From NCBI GenBank assembly GCA_012845835.1, contig JABAKD010000004.1, forward strand, positions 4,248,265-4,312,264: a stretch of 64,000 nt of DNA, given 5' to 3'. The notes under the pieces were generated by a model. It was not told the DNA's origin and ran no database searches. It saw only the letters and a program-made list of their open reading frames with translations. This DNA comes from Undaria pinnatifida (taxonomy: Eukaryota > Sar > Phaeophyceae > Laminariales > Alariaceae). Both the position numbers and the translations under genes were made by a program. This document shows, piece after piece, positions 1-11,786 of this stretch. How positions within the stretch are numbered: the stretch's first letter is position 1; each line of letters opens with the position of its first letter.

Positions 1-3000
1 AAACTCAAGCGCTCAATAACGGACTTGCAGCTAGTGACAGCAGATCTCGCTGATAGCAAGGAACAGAACACGAAACTTCGGCAAGAGTTGGTGGATTCAA
101 CCACTCGTACCACAGTGGCGAAGGATGAGGCGCGCAGAAATGAGGAGCTGGTATCAGCAAAGCAGGAAGAAATCATCGGTATTAGCCAGCGAGAACAGGT
201 AAGGCATACATACGTATTGCCTTAGGGCGGCTGCTCTTTCTGACGTAATTTCATGCGTTAAGATCACCCTGGAATTTGTGTTGTGGGCCCGATGGTTCCA
301 CGCCCGTTTGTCGCGGTGCTTTCAGTATAAGAACATAAAAATAGCAACTTGTAGCAACAGATGGCCTTTTTGAGCGCGCGTGCCACTACGGTAACTCATC
401 CACAACTATTGGCCATACGGAATTATAGTACTTGCCACATGCACATGACGTTTTTCTCCGTCGATCTCCGTTTCGTAGTCGTACTCCGTTATGAGGTGTA
501 CGAAGTCAAGCATTATTTATTTGCTTGTTTACGATGGTATGTCAAGGAAATAAAACGACATGCTTTGTGCGCTGAATAATACACCACGTTAAACATGGCT
601 CAAAAACGTCGCTTACCGTAACCTACTGGTATTTCAAGGAGACGAAACGCCATCGGACCACGCTATTGTTGCTGTCAGACCACGCTGCTCTCAAGGCACG
701 CCGCTTCGGCGCTCCCGGGTTTTTCCTCGTTTATTTTGGGGAGATAGATATAGAATGCAGCACTTGCTGGCCGTGGGATTCCGTGTAGTTGTATTTGCGT
801 GTATTTGCCTGCTGCTAGCATACCGCAACGAACAGTCTAAGAACCCGTGTCTTCCGGCGATGACTAACTCGCCAACAAAGCTCGGCCGTGCTATTCCGTG
901 ACAATGTTGCGGTAGCCTGCTCGGACACCGAAACACGGTTCATTTTAGTGATGAACACTGACATACCTTAAAAAGGCTGATTTACTGCACCCGCAGCTGA
1001 AGTTGTTTGCATGAGTGGGTCATGCTTTTGCCACCTTGGATATACGAATACGTACTTCTTCTCTTCTTGTGTTAATAGTGTGTTTTTCCTTTTGAAGCAT
1101 CGCCGTGTCCAGACAAATGATCTTACCTAAATGTGAATGGGTTCGACTGTTCTATTATTCAGATCATTTCTGACGAAAAGCATCGCCGTGTCCAGACAAA
1201 TGGTCTCAACTAAATGTGAATGGGTTCGGCCGTCCTATCGTTCAGATCATTTCTGACGAGCTGAAACAAGCGCGCACCAGCCTCGAAGATGGGGCAAAGG
1301 ACCGCAATCGCGCTCTTGAGATAGCCGAGGAAGCCGAGCGCCACCTCCAAGACGCTCAACTTGGTTGGAAGCTACAGACGGAGGACCTGCAGGCGTCTCT
1401 CAAGGACGCATTGGCTAGGGCTGTTGACAAAGAACAGGGCGGTGCACCGGACCAGAAAGACGAACAACATCTGCAGCAGCCACAAACAGCGGGCGCGACT
1501 GAGTTCCCTATTCCCCGAGAGACCGCAGTAGGGGGCACTGGAAACGCTACATTGACGAATGGCGTCCGCGAGCCATCGATACGTAGTACGTCCGACACAA
1601 CAAGCCATGGCTTGGCAGATGAACTATTGCAGACGCTGACGCACGAGACCAATCAGCGACGTAAATCGGGGAACTCGTTGAGTGCTAAGGTGAGATCTCC
1701 GGCCTATTGATCACACACTCGAAAATCATCTCTGGTGGAGATATAATATTTTTCTCCTCCCGGGGAATTGGCCGTTATGGAACAGCAAGTATCTGAAATA
1801 TCTATTTTCAGTACCTTGTGAGACAAAGTGTTTTTAGTCCTCCTTTCGCGACGTCTACTGTTGCCCCTGACGCTATTTGGCTCTTGTTATACAGTAGTTA
1901 CTTGGCATCCGAAATGGCGCGGTAGATGTGTTTTTTGGCGGCGCAGACCATGCCATCATAGCTTAAATTACATCGACACTCCTACGCCATAATTGCATTC
2001 GTTTGTATGTTTTAGATTAGTGTTGTAAATGCATCGGGCACGAACGGTCACAAGATGAGCGTGTACACAATATAAGCATCGTACGCATACAACGCTACCC
2101 CACACCAGCAAGGACATTCCTTTTTTGCGATTACGTGTCTTCACCTCATGTTTCCACCCTTTGTGCTATTGTTGTATACCAGAACCCTGCATTGACACTG
2201 AGCAAAGAACGTTGTTTGTTGTGCAAGTACCAAACAGAAGGTATGTCCGCGTAGTAAACTGCATGGTTCTAACTCGCGCGTGTGCTACTACTGGCGTGGA
2301 ATTCGCATGCACCGTCAGGCATCCAGGCTGTGGACGAACAAGTTGAACGCAGAGAGACGCATGTTGGCCTTGGCCAAAGAGGTCATGAAGCACCACAAAG
2401 AGAGAGCAAAAAGGCGACAGCAACATCTTCTCATCTGCCAAACACGATGGTGAGGCCTGCGACATCAGCCGGGGTGAGGCTAGACCTTAGTCGACCTGAT
2501 GCAGCCTTTGATTCGCGCAGGCTCGTCTTGGTTGGAGGCGTGCACCCTAGAGAACATCTGAGTTCTCTTAAAAACAAGGGTCATTTACTTTTGCAAGCAT
2601 CCGACTTTTACTGCGGGTATGCGGCTTTGGGCGTAGTTGATTGACTACCGTAACGTCAGTTTCAAGAGGTCGCCTTCATGTGGACGTGTGACGTACCAAG
2701 TGACTCGTTTGAAACGGAATCTGGGACGATCAATCCCTGATGTCGAAAGTAGATTTAGAGCTTAGTGGTTTCATGGCTTTAAAGTTACTGCACAGCGTCA
2801 TTCTAAGATGCCGAGATGTCATAAATACAATCCATGCCGTGCAGGTCAACGATGGCAACAAACTCGAAGAGTCGCCACTTTGCTCGCAATCGCCCTTTGG
2901 ATGATGCTAAGCGCGAGCTCGACAGCGAGGTGCACAAACTAAACAGGTTCGTTAGGCAGCTACGATCCAGCAAATCTTGGCTGGACAGGCGGGAAAAGAG

Positions 3001-4426
3001 GATAGCAGACTTCGAGACGCTCCTGAGTGCCGATACATTGCGCTCGGAGTCTCGACTGGAGAACGGTGAATCAAGCACAGCCAGCTCTGGGGTTCCGCTC
3101 TCGTCCCCTGACAGCAGCAGCATCACCGATAAACTCCGTTCCCTTGAGGCCATGCAGCACGTGAGTGTGCAATCATACAACGTTTGAATACTTCGACTAA
3201 CACCATGCTGACTATTCTTCAGACGACGTTAGTGATAACGTGGCTGTCTAGAATCTCCTACGTCGGTGTATACATAACTGAACCGAGCTTTACCCCCGGC
3301 TTCCAACTGGCAGGGACTAGATGGCGACCTTTCTGATTGCACAGCAGGAAGCTGCAGCGCGAGCGCAGGCGACACTCCCGACGTGCGTAAACACCGGAAG
3401 CCACAGCGAGGCCAACGGTTCTCGTCGAAGCAAGGCAAGGAGAACGTCTTGCCAACTTCTCTGCCGATGTTTCCCATGGACTACACCCCGTTTTCGCCAT
3501 TTCCGACAGCATCGGGTGTTTGGGGATACCCGCCGCACGCGCAATTCGAGGGACACCGTCAGTCCCGGCGAGAGGTTTTATCTGGATCTCGGACGCGACG
3601 TCACGAGCATCCGAACGAGCACCACACCTACCACCGAGAGGATGGCTTCTTCGGCAATCGTGTTGCTGATCACGTTTCCTTGCACGGCATTCCCGGAAAC
3701 TCTGAATTAGATCTTCAGTGCTGGCTAAATCGCCCAGAGCTGGACGCCCGAAATGACATGGGTAGTGGCGTCGCTTCTCGAGTGAGGACGGAACATATAG
3801 CGAAGCTGACGGTCGAGGGGAGGCAGGCTCAGAGTACCGTGGCCCTGCATGTCGAGTAAGTTCCAATTGGTGATGCGTTATTCGAATAGTTTGGTTTTGT
3901 AAAATTTCGTATGCAGATACTCGACGGGTTTGGTGGCTTGTTTGTGAATATACTTCTTATGTTGATATCGGAATATACTGGTTCGAAGAATTGGTGGAAC
4001 AGACAACTTGAAATCGCTTCGAGGAGCAATTGCTTGCGGACGAGATGCACACACGTGAGCAGTGTCTTATAACAAATTTGGACAGCCTCATTTCGTCGCT
4101 TTAAACGCTCGTTGCTGTGCTTGCGGATAGATGTCCATGACAATGGCAGTGGGACCTTCTTGACACGCTTTTACGCGAAGCTGACAATTAACTCTTGTAG
4201 CTACACGTACGCCCTCACCCTCGAACACTTCGCGATATGCATGCTGATTCCTTGCAGCTGGCTAAACACGCTGAGGCAAGAAATGGGCCTTCTGGGCCTT
4301 TACCCTCCGGCAGGGTTAACCGCCGAAGCCGTTACAGGTGTGTCTTCTTCCGTGGACGCACATATCTCTCCATGCCCAGTCATCGAGGCAAGTGTTCCGG
4401 GGGCTCGGTGTGCTCAAGGAGATTAG
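1..4426 (+). CDS. 3' part of an intron-rich gene for a coiled-coil protein (5' end outside window)
   Basis: Not recognised by name. Six exons can be chained with matching phases: 1-198, 1246-1689, 2319-2449, 2845-3160, 3314-3855 and about 4259-4426. Donors read CAG|gtaagg, AAG|gtgaga, ATG|gtgagg, CAC|gtgagt and GA|gtaagt, and each acceptor ends in CAG. The first two junctions are phase 0, the third phase 2 completed by one base, the fourth phase 0 and the fifth phase 2. The first three exons are rich in Lys, Glu, Gln and Arg with heptad-like spacing (for example DLADSKEQNTKLRQEL), which suggests a long coiled coil. The fourth is basic, then Ser-rich. The fifth is Pro/Arg/His-rich and holds a KEN tripeptide. 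Introns of 150-1050 nt fit a large-intron alga. The last exon is the weakest: a phase-0 reading would run on to 4566 instead. The consistent phases argue for a real gene; its function is unknown. Confidence 0.6.
1095..1262 (+). repeat. 83-bp tandem duplication across an intron/exon boundary
   Basis: Two copies with an 83-bp period begin at 1095 and 1178. Each carries the same CAG acceptor followed by ATCATTTCTGACGA. Using the first acceptor (exon from 1163) gives a TAA stop after 16 codons. Using the second (exon from 1246) opens the 148-codon exon. The left copy is therefore a decoy 3' splice site. Confidence 0.75.
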
Positions 4427-5103
4427 CCCACGGTGTTGTGAAGATATCGCATCTGCGTCTACTCGGGGAAGGCGCGGTCAGAACGTCAATCGCTCATGAC
4501 GTTGCTCGACGCACGTTCTCCACGATGAAGGCGCCAGGCGGGGTAGTTGCGTGGGTGAAAGCCTAGCAGCGAGGTCAGCCGGGTCTTAACCCTGTTGGTA
4601 CCGCACTCTCGACATGGGGACAAAGTACGTGGACTTAGACTACTAGGATAATTTTAGGAGTTGAAAATGGGTTAAGGGGGAAGACGGGTACCCTAATACA
4701 ACATCGGCCAACATAGGTTCAGCGAGTTCAAAGATGTTCCAGCACACCATTTTTTGCGTCTGCAGATCTGCTTCGGTTGAAGTGCCGACGGAAGTTCCAG
4801 CTGCACAGGTAGCTTGAACCAATTGATACCTCGTACATGTATCAACGGGTGAGAGCCTGGGGGATGGTTCTTTTTATGGTAATTTTATGCTTCAGCTGTT
4901 CGATTTTAAGTTTTTCAAACTGTACTACCTTCTACTGTAAACACCTTCATAACATGTACTTGGACCACTTGGAGGAGGGGGAGGCCTCGATTACCCAGCG
5001 TGCTGTCGAATGCCTTGAGCTTATTATGTGAGTAACAATACGTAATCTAGGCAAAACCTCGCAGCATCGACCCGGGGACGACCACCCTGCGAAAGGCGAC
5101 ATA
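4427..5103. other. Intergenic stretch without a recognisable gene
   Basis: Only short open frames occur and none shows a familiar motif or coiled-coil character. A second reading of the preceding terminal exon would extend to 4566. The rest separates the host gene from the transposon-rich remainder. Confidence 0.5.
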
Positions 5104-6494
5104 AACTACAGTATGCCAAAAACGACCATAAGCAGCAAACGCTCAGTGGATGACATTATTAGCCCCAGCTGCACCCTCGAGTTCGCCAAAAAGGGTTGGT
5201 GGACAAACCGGCTTTTGAAGGACATGGGCGAGTACACAAGACAAACTCCGGTTGCCATTTGCACGACTGTAGCAACCGTCATTATGACAAACACGAAGTT
5301 GACGTGCGAATCTTACGCTGGCGAGAGTTACGTATATCGAGTTCTGCACGGACAGCATTGATGCCAAAAACCCGAAAAATTTGGCAAACATGAACGTGTG
5401 GGCTAGCGCAGCTATGGCTACGCCGAAAAAAAGGGGGGGTTTGCATTGTGAGCAACTTCCGGACTGCGAACCAGCAAGTCGACAAGATGCCGGGTGCAAT
5501 ACCCAACCAAGAACCGAGCATAGCCAAGCTGAGTAAGGCTAGATTTTATGGTAGCCTGGACCTTTTGCAATGGTAATGGTAATGCCCGCTGGCGCTCGAA
5601 GTGCAAGAGATTTTTACGATGCCACTCCAGGTGGGCTGTACACGCCTACGCGTGTCCCGCAAGGGGTTTTGAACGCGGCCTCTTACTTCCAAGCGAAACG
5701 CTTACACGCGTGTTGGAGGGGCTCAATTGCAAGGTCTGGATGGACGATGTTATTTACTGGGTTTTGGATGAGACCGACCTGCTCCATACGCTGGACCTGA
5801 TAGGAGCACTTGGAAGATGTCGGCCTGTACGCTGAGACTCACAAGTGCACTTTTTTCGAGACTAGCATCACGTAGTGCGGCAAAGTATACTCGCAGCGGG
5901 TGGTGGGTGCGATTGGCCGGCTTGGTTACCATGAGCCTCCCCGAGACTGCACGCGAGCTGATGCAGTTCTCTCAGGCGGTGGACTGGCTGCGCACGCGTC
6001 TCTGCCGAGAGTGGCAGAGGGCGTTTGGCCAATTCGTGTGCTCCCTACAGGACCTGGAGAAACGTATGGTGGGCGGCAAGCGTTGCACTAAACGAGTGGC
6101 CGCGTTCCGGGCGATCGCGGCCGGGGAATGGACCTCGGAGCTGGTCGGGGCCTGGGATGCGGAGCAGGACCTTATCGCTCACGCTGTGGCCTTGTCTCAT
6201 CACCCGAAACCGGTGTGGGTGGTGTTCATATGCCCGGATACCTCAGACGAGCATTGGGGTAGTTCTCACGCAGGTCTCATTAGGTCTCAGTAGGAACTCG
6301 ATCACGGCGATCCAGTCGAGGATATGACTCACGAGCCTCTGAGATTCTTGAGTCGGACCTTCGAAGGGTCACAGCAGCGGTGGGCGGCGATGGACAAGGA
6401 AGGTTTCACCGTGGTGATTACCCTCAAAAGGTTAGAATACCTTTTGAGGAACGGTGTACACATCTATATGGACCAAAACAACTTGGCGTACTCT
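5104..6494 (+). pseudogene. pol: Relic of Ty3/gypsy pol (reverse transcriptase and RNase H)
   Basis: Many frameshifts and stops break this region, but RT and RNase H pieces follow in order. Around 5440-5560 is a fragment with NQQVDKMPGAIPNQ and ARFYGSLD. At 5600-5700 comes the core with YTPTRVPQGVLNA. Near 5740 VWMDDVIYW is the RT active-site box (MDD for the usual YxDD). The connection domain follows at about 5890-6200 and RNase H pieces at 6230-6490 include EPLRFLSRTFEGSQQRW and MDKEGFTVV. A Gln precedes the NNLAY box where Asp-His-Arg is usual. The order fits a Ty3/gypsy family distinct from copies A-C. The sequence stops abruptly at about 6494 where element D1 begins, so D1 probably inserted into it. 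Confidence 0.8.
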
Positions 6495-8628
6495 GTTTAT
6501 ATTTGGATCAATTGTGGCATTAATATTACGCAGTAAAAAATGCCTGCGAAGACACAACGAGGAAACAATTGGATACTATGCTCCCAGGAAGATAAACCCC
6601 TCGGGCTAAGCCGCTTCTTACGTTACGTCTTGGCCTATTTCCAGGGGAAAACGGTACGACTGGCCACAGCTTTTTGTTCACTGCTTTTCTTCCCCTCTCT
6701 CTTGAGCGTTAGGGTGGGGTGCTGGGAAAAACGATCAATACCTGCCTAAAACTTGCTTGCACTTACTGGTTCTTTCTTTGCACTCTGTCGTTCTTCGAAC
6801 CTGCTGCTCGACTATCAGTGTCGTTGGTGCCGACTATCTGATCGACACCAAGTCCTCCCACTCGTACCAATAATTATTTCCCCTCTACCCTACCATTATC
6901 TTCGCAAACTTCATATTCAAACTACTTGAATATTCCAAGGTGATATATTTGGCTCAAGAATTATGGTATTTATTTTACGCAGCAAACTAATGACTTCGAA
7001 GACATAACGAGGGAATAATGAGATGCCATGCCCCCAGAAAATTAAACACCTCGGGCTAATCCGCTTCTCACTTTTACGTCTTGACCCATTACCAGGGACA
7101 ATTGGTACAATTGGACACAGCCCTTCTCCGTTGGGAAGCCCGATAATTTCTAAAAACACCTACTGTAGTATACTTTGCTTCTTATAGGGTTTCACCTTGT
7201 TAGTGCTTCTGAAACGAACGCAGCTCCCTCACCTGCTCTTACATAAACCATGAATGCCAGTGACTTCTATCTACCCGCTCTTTGAGCCTGGATATCTGAT
7301 GCACCTTGGACGGCTAGCTGAGTGGCCCCTCCGATCCTGCCTGAGTGTAGCGCGTACTGGACCGGATCTCTATCCAAACATACCTACCAAACGTCTCAAC
7401 GCCTATTTGCAATCGTGCGCGTGACCACCGTCCATCCGGTCGCCGTCTGAGTCTGCATCAGAGGTGCTAATCCTAGCGACTCCACGAACAACGGGACGAC
7501 GCCCTAATCATCGTGATTGTCCGGCTTTTCGTAGTTTTATGAAACGCGAATCAGCGTTACTAACTGCTCCATCGGTTGCTATTGTTTTCATATTAAACCA
7601 ACGATATTGACCACTTACAACTCCATTATCGACTAATATTTCTTGCCAGATATGACTATCGCTTAAAATTTCTTCCATTTCATCTAAACGTTGTCCAAAC
7701 TGTGCTGCGAACGAAAAAATAATATATTAAACCAATACTTATATCTACCCATCCAACTGGAGATAAATGTCCAGAATATCCAACATATTTTCCAGCGCGC
7801 CGTTACTCTTCCCACCCCCAACCCTTTCATTCCCTAGCACTGCCCTTATCCTTGTCATGATCGCTACCAACCTTTGTCTGACTTCGACGCTCGGAATATC
7901 ACTTGTACTCTGTACGAGGCATGCGGTTTTTCTGTCTTCCCGCGGGAGTTGGAAATCTCCGGCGACGAAAACCAGGTCCCTTTTAGTTAGGCGGAAGTCA
8001 GGAGGCACGAGTCCGTTACTGCTGTACGCCCAATGTTCAGAGGCTCGGCATGAAATATGAAATGACAAAGCAAGTCCGCGCCAGATTACCGACCCTTCAG
8101 GTTCTACCTCGATGAGCCTTTCCATCCCTTTCGTTAACACGTCCCACGTGAGCGGCACCTTGAACCGGGGGCTTTCCGTGCACTCTATCGATCCCTTTAT
8201 CTAACGCAAGCACCATGTAGTGGGACGTCTCACCCCCAAACATTTTGTGGAAGTATTTAGTTGCGGCTAAATATGCTCGGATCGTTTGACTTTGGTCCTT
8301 GAACGCGAAGCATCATCGGGTCATAAAACTTGTCAAGGAACTGCTGTATCTACCCCTTCCTTTTCTGGCAACCAAGGACTCTTGCTTTTGTCTATCGTTC
8401 TCATGCGGTACCAGGTTGCCATTTCGAGCAATACACCTTCTGCATTTTTCTTTCCACCGAGGCTAGCACAACGGTTTCGACCAGTCTGTCCACCTCGGCA
8501 TTCCCGCCCTCGCCAGCGTGTGCTCCTGCTTGGCGGGGTTGGCATACATCTATGTTTTTGCATTTCATATGCCATTGCACTCCGTAACTTATCATGAATG
8601 TCTTCAATGGGAAATGCAGGTTGTAGCA
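6495..8628 (-). mobile_element. D1: 3' half of a DIRS/Ngaro-like YR retroelement
   Basis: On the minus strand this holds a decayed tyrosine-recombinase gene followed by non-coding repeats. A block starting TTATATTTGG and containing TTACGCAGTAAA, GACGAGGGAACAATG-like and CGGGCTAA motifs occurs twice, at about 6495-6670 and 6946-7125, separated by a different block ending near 6935. That arrangement is the split direct repeat of Ngaro-type elements. The same blocks recur in D2 (31725 and 40140) and D4 (55288). Reverse transcriptase and RNase H are missing. The right edge at about 8628 is cut by an LTR fragment, so the 5' half was lost or lies elsewhere. Confidence 0.75.
7200..8607 (-). pseudogene. 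Tyrosine recombinase of D1, decayed
   Basis: The N-terminal helical (core-binding) part lies at about 8607-8170 with shifted frames. The longest open piece, 8158-7745, contains ALSFHISCRASEHWAY, which matches the region around the first catalytic Arg of YR enzymes, then PPDFRLTKRDLVF. The C-terminal box with His-x-x-Arg and Tyr is only a degenerate trace at 7480-7250; it is clearer in D2 and D4. In DIRS/Ngaro elements this enzyme integrates the cDNA instead of a DDE integrase. Frameshifts make it non-functional. Confidence 0.75.
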
Positions 8629-8631
8629 TTT

Positions 8632-8740
8632 ATAGACACGTCTACGTCAGGCAATGTCTATGGCCAGAGACCTACCCCTATTGGCCTAGAGGGGCTGGTC
8701 TACACCAGTTCACGTGCTTGATAAGCAAGTTGTAATATTC
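8632..8740 (-). repeat. Fragment of a diverged N-type LTR
   Basis: The stretch beginning TATAGACACGTC resembles the ends of the LTRs at 12088 and 14826, including the later block with GGCCT, GGGGCTGGTC and a CAGGTGCT-like motif. Similarity fades after about 8740. It truncates the upstream side of D1. Confidence 0.6.
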
Positions 8741-8837
8741 GAACATCACAAGTGATCATCTCGTATCCCCGTATTTCTCTGTGGCGCGTCGATTCCATGG
8801 ACGTACGTGAGTGCGTGTGTCTCGGATCTGTCATGTA

Positions 8838-9124
8838 CGCATTATCCTCTACTAGTGGATACCTTGCGTTACAATCTTGCGTCGTACGTACGCAACTCTC
8901 GGGTCTGCTCGCATGTCTCGTGCGTGCTTGTGCCTCGTGCGTGAGCGTGTGAATTTGTGACGTACATCTGTCTATACACGCTCTCTCTCGCCCTCAAATC
9001 TTCCAGCTTGAAATTTTCGCGGCGCACGTATGCGGATAATAATATGGGAGACGTGTACCGGGGAGGCTGGTAAATGTCCGCACTGGGTACGTGTTATGAC
9101 GTGGCCTGATATATATATACTCAG

Positions 9125-9160
<36 letters not shown>

Positions 9161-9424
9161 ACTGAGTACGTGTTATGCGATCGTCTCCACTAGCTAACTG
9201 CGTCTTTCATTGAATCGACCCACGCACTATTGTACCACACATGACGCTCACCCCACACGCACGAGTATACCAGTACACGTAACTCGCAACACACGTAGGC
9301 ATGAAAGTTTTACAGGCTCACTCACGAGACACAAGCCCGCACGAGACATGCGAGCAGACCCGAGAGTGGCGTACGTACGACGCGAGATTGTAACGCAAGG
9401 TACCTACTAGTAGAGGATAATGCG
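8838..9424. mobile_element. Fold-back/MITE-like element with ~115-bp terminal inverted repeats
   Basis: The segment 8838-8953 is mirrored as its reverse complement at about 9312-9424; shared blocks include CATTATCCTCTACTAGT and GTCGTACGTACG. The 350-bp centre holds a (TA)n tract and no coding frame. No clear target-site duplication was found. A further inverted pair lies just outside (8790-8837 and 9829-9873), so this may be part of a larger or nested fold-back structure. Confidence 0.7.
9119..9156. repeat. (TA)n microsatellite
   Basis: A nearly pure run of TA dinucleotides is flanked on both sides by an inverted or repeated GTACTGAGTACGTGTTATG-like motif. It forms the centre of the fold-back element. 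Confidence 0.9.
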
Positions 9425-9599
9425 CACTATTAGGACCTTCGGGTTTTTGATACCAACTTGTGATATATCACCCAAGACTGGAGGACACCCAGATAATTAG
9501 TATTGCGCGTTTCCCTCTGATCCAGGGTAACAGATCCACCGCCTGTGACCCAGACCGATGGATCCACGGAGAGAGAGAGAGAGAGAAAGACACAGGTCA

Positions 9600-9830
9600 C
9601 CCGCGAAGTGCTGCTGACCCGCAGCCGCGGGGTGGCCCCTTTCCCCGGACCGACCTACGACGTAAGACCCAGACCGAATACCGACAATGAACCGACAAAG
9701 AACCGACTGCTGCTGATCGCGATGATATCATCAGCAAGCAGCAGTATCCGTTCTACCATTAAGATAAAAATCAAATAATGGAAACCACGGGGATGCATCC
9801 CGGATGTCCCCTGGCGGCCACAGTACGTGA
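9600..9830 (-). repeat. Dispersed repeat, related copy at 31460-31625
   Basis: The reverse complement of this stretch shares ordered blocks with 31460-31625 (+): a GGATGCATCCCCG palindrome, AACGGATACTGCTGC, ATCATCGCG and CCCCGCGGCTGCGGGT. Two places in one window with the same blocks imply a transposable family. No coding frame is seen. A (GA)n run lies just to its left at about 9571-9588. Confidence 0.6.
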
Positions 9831-9879
9831 CAGAACCGAGACAAGCGCACTCACGTACGTCCATGGAATTGATACCCCA

Positions 9880-10385
9880 CACAAAAATAAGAATAAGAAC
9901 CGAGCCATGGTATATTTTCCGCCTCAAAGTGGTATGCGTCACGCCAGAAAACGGTGACGACCGAGCTGAAAAGCCACCGTATTAATAGCCTACCAGTGTT
10001 TCTGCCGCACAAAAACAAAGGAACAAAGAAAGGGGCATTGCCAGCGATTTACAGCTGATAAGACCGTTTATTCTAGAGAAACATCACCTCTCGTGTATCT
10101 TCACCTTCTGTGTGTACTTGTCCATGTGGCAATTTTTCCAGCCGTATATCCTGAAGTACCGGAGATGCGTATTAAAAGTCAAATTTAAGATTCAACTACT
10201 TGTATCCAGTCGAAATTACGTACTCGACTTGTACTTAGTTTGATACTAACTGCAATATTTCGCAATCTCCGAACCGTACATAACACCGGTTGTTCTCTTC
10301 TCGCCCCGCACAAAGAGAACATGCGATACTCTACGTACAGCTTTGGTAAAGAGATAACGCATGTCACACTTCCAGTGACTTGACC
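9880..10385. other. No gene recognised
   Basis: No open frame with recognisable motifs and no repeat shared with the rest of the window was seen here. Confidence 0.4.
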
Positions 10386-10446
10386 TTGTTGATGCGTTGT
10401 CGGTGTAGACGTTGTCGGTTTAGACGTTGTTGATGTAGACGTCGTT
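10386..10446 (+). repeat. Short minisatellite, about 15-bp unit
   Basis: Four imperfect tandem copies of a unit like GTTGTCGGTGTAGAC are seen. Confidence 0.7.
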
Positions 10447-10479
10447 AGATGTGCTTGGTCCGATGTCCGTCGCTTGGAA

Positions 10480-11780
10480 CTAAAGGCTTAACTTATCTTA
10501 AAGTTGGAGGGGTAGGTAGAAGCCTTTCTCTCAAAAGTTATTGCCGTCATCGGCTCCGCCTCGACTGCAAAATATGCAGCCAGTCTCTGCGTCTTGGGCC
10601 CGATGTTTATGGGCTCTTCGTTCAGGATGGAGAGGAAGCCTGAGGTTAGCTTGCGGATGTACACGAAGGCCGGAGATGTCGCCAGTGGCTCTTGATCGTC
10701 CTGTGTAAATTCCGCACAACCTGTCTCGGATTTTCCAGCGGCTATCTCTTTGCTGTCGTGAGCGTGTGAACTTTCTCCTGACGATCTGTTTCGTTGTTGA
10801 GCTGGGCTCTAAGGCTTGGCTTCAAAGTAGCTGGTGTGATCCCCGGTGTGGCGGGCATTGTCGATCCATTGACCCTTGGCTCAGCTGATGGTCCGGTGGT
10901 CCCAGATGGCGATGATCCAGCGATTCCAATGGTCCCATGTGATGCTGTTGGTCCAGCTGATGCTCCGGTGCTTCAAGATGAAGTTGATCCAGTAGACTAA
11001 TCCCGGATGCAGTTGCTCCGATGTGCGATGGTGATCCAGATGACGTTGCTCCGAATATCCCATGAGAAGATGCTTTAAAGATCCCAGCTTCGGTAATTCC
11101 GGTTCCGGTGATTCCAGGCGATGCTGATCCGTGAAGTGGATAGCTTCCTAGTATGTTGCTGGGGATTTTAAACACCCGGTTTTCCTCCTCCGAGATCCGA
11201 AACGGCTCTCTCTCGGTGTAGGAGAACTCCACACGTGGTGGGTGGATTTGTCCCTGATGCTCTTGTCGCGTGCGTGTTGTCGAGGGTATCCTCGACTCTT
11301 GAATTTGGTTTTGTTCTGGCGGTCTCGTGATGCGGTACATCCTGTGCGGCCCCAGCTGTTGTAGAATGTGCGTCCCCGGGCGTAATAGGAGGTGTAACTC
11401 CTGACAAGGACAGCACAACTTCTTGCGTTAGTGCTTCAGCCCTTGATGACGATTCTTTAATATCTGGTGATGATGGCGCTACTTCTTCTGATGAAGATGC
11501 TCCAGCTCCCGTCGATGACGCTCCGGCTGTTGTCGATGACTTTTCCCTCGTCCAGCACGTTGTTCTCGTAAAAGTGTAGCATAACCTGGACTAGCGCACA
11601 AAAGCGCTCCGTCTCAGTGACAGAGGCTTCCTTGGGCGTGATGTCCGGGATTTGCGCATGTTGGCGCTCATTCTCTGTGACAATAAGTAGCCTCTTCAGG
11701 CGTCTTATTTCCGCCTGTTGGTGTGCACTCCGTTTGGGTCGCATCATTATGCCCATATCGCGCGGATACTCTCTTCCATT
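10480..11780 (-). other. Unrecognised region with broken minus-strand frames, possibly downstream of the copia gag
   Basis: Minus-strand frames at 11756-11457 (helical, with QQAEIRRLKRLLIVTENE) and 11418-10822 (His/Gly/Pro/Leu-rich) have no motif I can name. The lower part is built on degenerate 12-15-bp repeats of GATCCAG/GATGCT type, so open frames occur on both strands; the plus frame at 10794-11000 is acidic and Pro-rich. The region follows the copia gag on the same strand, yet the protease motif expected next in a copia element is not seen. It may be a chimera. Confidence 0.35.
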
Positions 11781-11786
11781 GGGGCG

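Larger units (their letters stand above)
8790..9873. repeat. Outer inverted repeat pair flanking the fold-back element
   Basis: The sequence at 8790-8837 (containing CCATGGACGTACGTGAGTGCG) reappears as its reverse complement at 9829-9873 with few mismatches. The arms enclose the inner 587-bp fold-back element and a dispersed repeat at about 9600-9830. This suggests successive insertions into one hairpin-forming element. Confidence 0.6.
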
